Origin: an uncultured Clostridia bacterium
Lineage (GTDB): Bacteria; Bacillota; Clostridia; Peptostreptococcales; Anaerovoracaceae
NCBI GenBank assembly: GCA_934255135.1
Contig: CAKQMV010000011.1
Coordinates: 1-61,527 of the forward strand
DNA: 61,527 nucleotides
Direction of reading: 5' to 3'
Of this stretch, positions 57,516 through 61,527 are shown in pieces. The first letter of the stretch is position 1, and the number at the start of each line of letters is the position of its first letter. The notes beneath the pieces are model-generated. The model was not told the origin of the DNA and did not search any database. It was given only the letters and a program-made list of their open reading frames with translations. Position numbers and translations under genes: made by a program.

Positions 57516-58064
57516 ATGGTTCAGTTTCATGCAACTACAATATGTGCGGTAAGAAGACCGAATGGAGACATTGCAATCGGCGGTGACGGACAGGTTACAA
57601 TGGGCGAATCAACCATCATGAAGAATGGTGCGAAGAAGGTTAAGAAGATTTATCATGGTAAGGTGCTATCAGGTTTTGCAGGATCTGTTGCTGATGCTTT
57701 TTCACTGACAGATAAGTTTGAGAATAAGCTTGAGGAGCATTCGGGCAACCTAAAGCGTGCTGCCGTTGATCTTGCACAATTCTGGAGAAATGACAAGGCA
57801 ACAAGAAGCCTTGAGGCTCTTATGATTGTTGTAAATGAGGATGATATGCTTGTAATATCCGGAAACGGTGAGGTAATCGTGCCAGATAAGGATGTTGTGG
57901 CAATTGGTTCAGGCGGAAACTATGCTTATTCTGCTGCTGTTGCGCTGCATGAAAATACAGACCTTGATGCTGAGAGCATCGTAAGAAAATCTCTTGAAAT
58001 CGCATCAAATATCTGTGTTTATACAAATAACAATATTTCAGTTGAAAAGCTCGGGGAGGAATAG
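57516..58064 (+). CDS. hslV: HslV (ClpQ) protease subunit
   Basis: 182 aa. Proteasome-like N-terminal Thr protease. MVQFHA is a short propeptide before TTICAVRRPNGDIAIGGDGQ, so Thr7 is the expected nucleophile. LSGFAGSVADAFSLTDKFEN and AIGSGGNYA are typical. Translation is coupled to topA (AAGGAGTAGGAA) and hslU (3-bp gap). A Thr nucleophile rather than the Ser of Bacillus ClpQ is suggested. Confidence 0.96.
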   Translation: MVQFHATTICAVRRPNGDIAIGGDGQVTMGESTIMKNGAKKVKKIYHGKVLSGFAGSVADAFSLTDKFENKLEEHSGNLKRAAVDLAQFWRNDKATRSLEALMIVVNEDDMLVISGNGEVIVPDKDVVAIGSGGNYAYSAAVALHENTDLDAESIVRKSLEIASNICVYTNNNISVEKLGEE

Positions 58065-58067
58065 AGG

Positions 58068-59498
58068 ATGAACAGCATCAAGACAATGACACCTAGGGAA
58101 ATAGTAACTGAACTCGACAAGTATATTATCGGTCAGGGTGAAGCTAAGAAGTCGGTTGCAATTGCCCTCCGTAACAGATACAGAAGATCTCTGCTAGACG
58201 AGAAGATGAGAGAGGAAATTACTCCGAAGAACATTCTGATGATGGGACCTACGGGTGTTGGTAAGACAGAAATCGCAAGAAGACTTGCGAAGATTATGGA
58301 TGCACCTTTTGTTAAGGTTGAAGCTACTAAGTTTACAGAGGTTGGATATGTTGGCCGTGACGTTGATTCAATGATCAGAGACCTCGTTGAGGCATCTGTC
58401 AGGCTGTCAAAACAGTCAAGAGTCGATGAGCAGAGAGATACCGCTTCGAAGCTTGCGGAGGACCTTATCGTGAAGGCACTTATTCCGGGAAGCGATAAAC
58501 CGACAGAGAAGCTAGGTAATATTTTTGACAGTTTCATGAATGCAGCTCCATATAAGACTCAGAAGCAGCAGTATGAGGAGCAGCAGAAGGAGAAAGAGAA
58601 GAGCTCTGAGGATTCCTCTCAGACTGAAATGGCCAGAGATCAGGTCAGAAGAGAGCTCAGAGAGGGTAAGCTCGAGGAACAGATTATTGAGATTGAGGTT
58701 GATGATACACCAAAGCTCAACCAGCTTGACATGCAGAACGAAGGCATGAGCATTGCGATAGGCAATATTTTTGATAATATGATGCCTAAGAAGACAAAAA
58801 AGAGAAAAGTAAAGGTTAAAGAGGCAAGACGAATTCTGACTGAACAGGAAGCTCAGAAGCTTGTTGATATGGATGTTGTAATTGATGAAGCTCTCGAGAA
58901 TGCAGAGCAGAACGGCATCGTGTTTATTGATGAGATTGACAAAATTGCTTCTGGCTCATCAATGAGATCTGGCGCAGATGTGTCTAGAGAGGGTGTTCAG
59001 AGGGATATTCTTCCTATTGTCGAGGGAAGTGTCGTAAACACGAAATATGGACCTGTAAAGACCGATCACATGCTGTTTATAGGTGCCGGTGCTTTTCATG
59101 TTTCAAAGCCGTCAGATCTGATTCCTGAGCTTCAGGGAAGATTTCCTATTACAGTGGAACTGAAGAACCTTGATAAGGAAGATTTCAGACAGATACTTAC
59201 AGTGCCTAAGAACGCAATTACAAAGCAGCAGAAGGCACTTCTGGAGACAGAGGGGGTAAGTGTAGATTTTACTGACGATGCTATTGACGAAATTGCAGGA
59301 ATGGCATACCTTATGAACGAGGAAACAGAGAATATCGGAGCAAGAAGACTTCATACAATAATTGAGGCTCTTCTTGAAGATATTTCATTTGACCTTCCTG
59401 ATGAATCAATTACTGAAGTTGTTATCGACAGGACATTTGTCCAGGATAAGTTTAAAGAGAAGATTAAAGAAGTAGACGTAGATAAGTATATTCTGTAG
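58068..59498 (+). CDS. hslU: HslU (ClpY) ATPase subunit
   Basis: 476 aa. AAA+ unfoldase that feeds HslV. Walker A MGPTGVGKTEIARRLAK near 60, Walker B GIVFIDEIDKIASGSSMRSG near 285, GYVGRDV pore loop, and a C-terminal end DKYIL that docks in HslV. The middle (about 165-235) is the charged I-domain. Full length. Confidence 0.97.
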   Translation: MNSIKTMTPREIVTELDKYIIGQGEAKKSVAIALRNRYRRSLLDEKMREEITPKNILMMGPTGVGKTEIARRLAKIMDAPFVKVEATKFTEVGYVGRDVDSMIRDLVEASVRLSKQSRVDEQRDTASKLAEDLIVKALIPGSDKPTEKLGNIFDSFMNAAPYKTQKQQYEEQQKEKEKSSEDSSQTEMARDQVRRELREGKLEEQIIEIEVDDTPKLNQLDMQNEGMSIAIGNIFDNMMPKKTKKRKVKVKEARRILTEQEAQKLVDMDVVIDEALENAEQNGIVFIDEIDKIASGSSMRSGADVSREGVQRDILPIVEGSVVNTKYGPVKTDHMLFIGAGAFHVSKPSDLIPELQGRFPITVELKNLDKEDFRQILTVPKNAITKQQKALLETEGVSVDFTDDAIDEIAGMAYLMNEETENIGARRLHTIIEALLEDISFDLPDESITEVVIDRTFVQDKFKEKIKEVDVDKYIL

Positions 59499-59504
59499 GG
59501 CGAT

Positions 59505-60134
59505 ATGTATTTATATAAGACTTTATACTCATATGGAGAAGCTGAATATGTGATTGACAGATCCAGGTTTATAGCCAGGGCGCTTCCTGTGTCTTCATAT
59601 GAGGAAGCCCAGGAATATGTAGCTAAGATAAAGAGTGAATTCAAGGATGCAACCCACAATGTTCCTGCTATTGTTTTTGGAATGAAGCAGGAGCATAAGT
59701 GGGCTAGCGACGATGGGGAGCCTAGTGGCACTTCAGGATTTCCTATTATGAATATGCTTGCAGATGAAGGACTTACTAATCTTGTTGTTGTAATTACACG
59801 TTATTTTGGTGGGATTAAGCTAGGAACAGGCGGACTTGTTAGGGCATATACACAGGCAGCAAAGCTTGCACTCGAGGAAGCAGGCATATGCGACGTGTAT
59901 GAGGCTGTTTCTTTTACTTGTGTTGTTGATTATACTTATCTTGCCAAGATCCAGAATATCGCCAAGGATGGCCATTTTGAGATACTTAATATTGAGTACT
60001 CAGATAAGGTAAAGCTTGAGATAGTATGCATGATTGAAGAGGAAGAGAAAGTAATTACAGAAATTATGGATATTTCTGGTGGAAATGTATTGACATCGGA
60101 TAGAAAAGAATGTAATATAAGGAAGCTCGTCTGA
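59505..60134 (+). CDS. yigZ: YigZ/IMPACT family protein
   Basis: 209 aa. N-terminal UPF0029 domain with KQEHKWASDDGEPSGTSGFP and RYFGGIKLGTGGLVRAYTQA (signature), C-terminal DUF1949-like domain. Cellular role poorly known; the family is linked to translation control in eukaryotes. Starts 6 bp after hslU and closes this gene row before the tRNA cluster. Confidence 0.92.
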   Translation: MYLYKTLYSYGEAEYVIDRSRFIARALPVSSYEEAQEYVAKIKSEFKDATHNVPAIVFGMKQEHKWASDDGEPSGTSGFPIMNMLADEGLTNLVVVITRYFGGIKLGTGGLVRAYTQAAKLALEEAGICDVYEAVSFTCVVDYTYLAKIQNIAKDGHFEILNIEYSDKVKLEIVCMIEEEEKVITEIMDISGGNVLTSDRKECNIRKLV

Positions 60135-60191
60135 GACATCAGCCGAGAAACACTTCAAATCAACATATTGAAAAATAAGTTGAAAAAAGTG

Positions 60192-60220
60192 TTGACACAC
60201 ACAACACCTTGTGTTAATAT
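60192..60220 (+). promoter_or_regulatory. Promoter of the tRNA cluster
   Basis: TTGACA (60192-60197), 17-bp spacer, TAATAT (60215-60220), about 40 bp before tRNA-Val. Confidence 0.85.
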
Positions 60221-60260
60221 AAATGAGCGTCACCGAGAGAAACGGAACGCAAACGAATGT

Positions 60261-60336
60261 GGGCGTATAGCTCAGCTGGGAGAGCATCTGCCTTACAAGC
60301 AGGGGGTCATAGGTTCGAGCCCTATTACGCCCACCA
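60261..60336 (+). tRNA. tRNA-Val (TAC)
   Basis: 76 nt. Acceptor GGGCGTA pairs with TACGCCC; anticodon loop CTTACAA gives TAC, reading GTA. CCA is encoded. Confidence 0.97.
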
Positions 60337-60379
60337 CATTCTTTAAGAAATAACTTCTTAAAAAGGATGAAAATAATGC

Positions 60380-60408
60380 TTGACAAAGCCTTCTGAATTA
60401 TGTATAAT
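60380..60408 (+). promoter_or_regulatory. Second promoter inside the tRNA cluster
   Basis: TTGACA (60380-60385), 17-bp spacer, TATAAT (60403-60408): a full consensus match between tRNA-Val and tRNA-Asp. Confidence 0.85.
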
Positions 60409-60438
60409 AAAGGAGTCGCTTGAAAAGAGCAAATGAGT

Positions 60439-60515
60439 GGCCGAGTAGTTCAGTTGGTTAGAATGCCAGCCTGTCACGCTGGAGGTCGACGGTTCGAGCC
60501 CGTTCTCGGTCGCCA
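60439..60515 (+). tRNA. tRNA-Asp (GTC)
   Basis: 77 nt. Acceptor GGCCGAG/CTCGGTC, anticodon loop CTGTCAC, CCA encoded. Confidence 0.97.
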
Positions 60516-60543
60516 ATTTTTTACAAATTAATATATAGCATTT

Positions 60544-60618
60544 GCTGGTGTGGCTCAACGGTAGAGCAGCTGATTTGTAATCAGCAGGTTGGGGGTTCGA
60601 TTCCCTCCACCAGCTCCA
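60544..60618 (+). tRNA. tRNA-Thr (TGT)
   Basis: 75 nt. Acceptor GCTGGTG/CACCAGC, anticodon loop TTTGTAA, CCA encoded. Confidence 0.97.
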
Positions 60619-60624
60619 TGATTT

Positions 60625-60709
60625 CGAGGGATTCCCGAGTGGCCAAAGGGGGCGGACTGTAAATCCGTTTGCACTGCATTCGATGGTTCGAATCCATCTC
60701 CCTCGACCA
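60625..60709 (+). tRNA. tRNA-Tyr (GTA)
   Basis: 85 nt, class II with a long variable arm. Acceptor CGAGGGA/TCCCTCG, anticodon loop CTGTAAA, CCA encoded. Confidence 0.95.
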
Positions 60710-60716
60710 AGATTAT

Positions 60717-60791
60717 GCGGAAGTGGCTCAGGGGTAGAGCATCGCCTTGCCAAGGCGAGGGTCGCGAGTTCGAATCTCGTCTTCCGCTCCA
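60717..60791 (+). tRNA. tRNA-Gly (GCC)
   Basis: 75 nt. Acceptor GCGGAAG/CTTCCGC, anticodon loop TTGCCAA, CCA encoded. Confidence 0.97.
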
Positions 60792-60798
60792 TGATTTT

Positions 60799-60872
60799 GC
60801 GGATGTAGTTTAGTGGTAAAACCACAGCCTTCCAAGCTGTTGTTGCGGGTTCGATTCCCGCCATCCGCTCCA
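60799..60872 (+). tRNA. tRNA-Gly (TCC)
   Basis: 74 nt. Acceptor GCGGATG/CATCCGC, anticodon loop CTTCCAA, CCA encoded. Confidence 0.97.
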
Positions 60873-60890
60873 TTTTTTTAATAAATTTAT

Positions 60891-60967
60891 GGGTCCATAG
60901 CTCAGTTGGATAGAGCAACGGCCTTCTAAGCCGTGTGTCCGGGGTTCGAATCCCTGTGGGCTCACCA
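60891..60967 (+). tRNA. tRNA-Arg (TCT)
   Basis: 77 nt. Acceptor GGGTCCA/TGGGCTC with G-U pairs, anticodon loop CTTCTAA, CCA encoded. Confidence 0.96.
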
Positions 60968-60998
60968 TTTTTTTAAGCAAGAGTCGAACCACTTTTAA

Positions 60999-61073
60999 TG
61001 GGGTATAGCCAAGTGGTAAGGCAACGGACTTTGACTCCGTCATTCGTAGGTTCGAGTCCTGCTACCCCAGCCA
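60999..61073 (+). tRNA. tRNA-Gln (TTG)
   Basis: 75 nt. Acceptor TGGGGTA/TACCCCA, anticodon loop CTTTGAC, CCA encoded. Confidence 0.96.
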
Positions 61074-61078
61074 TTTGA

Positions 61079-61154
61079 GACCCATTAGCTCAGGAGGTAG
61101 AGCACTTGACTTTTAATCAAGGTGTCCGGAGTTCGAGTCTCCGATGGGTCACCA
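61079..61154 (+). tRNA. tRNA-Lys (TTT)
   Basis: 76 nt. Acceptor GACCCAT/ATGGGTC, anticodon loop CTTTTAA, CCA encoded. Confidence 0.97.
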
Positions 61155-61175
61155 TGATTTTTGAAACAATTTAAT

Positions 61176-61264
<89 letters not shown>

Positions 61265-61278
61265 AGTTTTTCCAGCTT

Positions 61279-61373
<95 letters not shown>

Positions 61374-61375
61374 AG

Positions 61376-61451
61376 AGGGGCATAGCTCAGTTGGTAGAGC
61401 AGCGGTCTCCAAAACCGCGTGCCGAGGGTTCGAGCCCTTCTGCCCCTGCCA
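61376..61451 (+). tRNA. tRNA-Trp (CCA)
   Basis: 76 nt. Acceptor AGGGGCA/TGCCCCT, anticodon loop CTCCAAA, CCA tail encoded. Confidence 0.97.
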
Positions 61452-61455
61452 ATAA

Positions 61456-61527
61456 CGGGGTGTAGCGCAGCTTGGTAGCGCAACTGGTTTGGGACCAGTG
61501 GGCCGCGGGTTCAAATCCTGCCACCCC
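61456..61527 (+). tRNA. tRNA-Pro (TGG), cut by the window end
   Basis: 72 nt are visible. The acceptor begins CGGGGTG; its partner CACCCC is cut one base short at the end. Anticodon loop TTTGGGA gives TGG. Confidence 0.93.

Overview
The window looks like the chromosome of a low-to-mid GC Gram-positive anaerobe of the class Clostridia. The signs are strong AGGAGG-type ribosome binding sites, occasional TTG and GTG starts, an ispH-rpsA fusion (a Clostridia trait), a Flp1-type Tad locus and a dense tRNA cluster. A bile salt hydrolase suggests a gut- or host-associated life. I cannot name the genus from sequence alone.

Layout. Positions 1-329 hold a tandem TTTGTGCCCC repeat that resembles integrase arm-type sites, probably the edge of another element lying to the left, followed by the promoter of a bile salt hydrolase (330-1301). 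A convergent D-2-hydroxyacid dehydrogenase follows (1338-2276, minus). From 2447 to 9184 runs a Tad (tight adherence, type IV-like) pilus operon: TadZ-like protein, CpaF/TadA ATPase, TadB, TadC, a 52-residue Flp1-type pilin, TadE-like pseudopilins, a DUF5702-like protein, and the first half of a DUF6382 gene.

That DUF6382 gene is cut by a complete-looking 37 kb prophage (about 9182-46248). The 7-bp shared core TCTATGG lies inside the gene. Joining the flanks at the core restores one uninterrupted 175-codon frame that ends just before eno. Integrase arm-type repeats lie about 115 bp inside each core. The prophage is a PBSX/XkdK-type contractile-tail (myovirus-like) phage. Its order is: integrase; CI/Cro-like switch with repeated operators; early genes (DUF1351, RecT, MBL-fold protein, SSB, RusA, small Cys-rich proteins, replisome organizer with an internal iteron origin, helicase loader/inhibitor, DUF1492-type regulator); a side module with a frameshifted S24 repressor and a SpoVS homologue; ParB-DUF4417; packaging and head genes; sheath, tube, tail chaperone with a -1 frameshift signal, tape measure and baseplate genes; a tail protein carrying two blocks of seven WD40-like repeats; then holins, two lysins and a reverse-strand membrane-anchored protein at the right end.

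After attR come housekeeping genes: eno, ispH-rpsA, trkA (minus), a Cof-type HAD phosphatase, and the co-directional row yraN, comM/yifB, dprA, topA, hslV, hslU and yigZ. The window ends in thirteen tRNA genes (Val, Asp, Thr, Tyr, Gly, Gly, Arg, Gln, Lys, Ser, Ser, Trp and a truncated Pro) behind a near-consensus promoter.

The points most worth a second look are the prophage in a pilus-locus gene that excision would restore exactly, the predicted double seven-bladed propeller tail protein, SpoVS inside a prophage, a tandem HxxxC-x22-CxxC module in a Tad pseudopilin, a possible pseudoknot RNA before the scaffold gene, and a repressor split at CCC-TAA.
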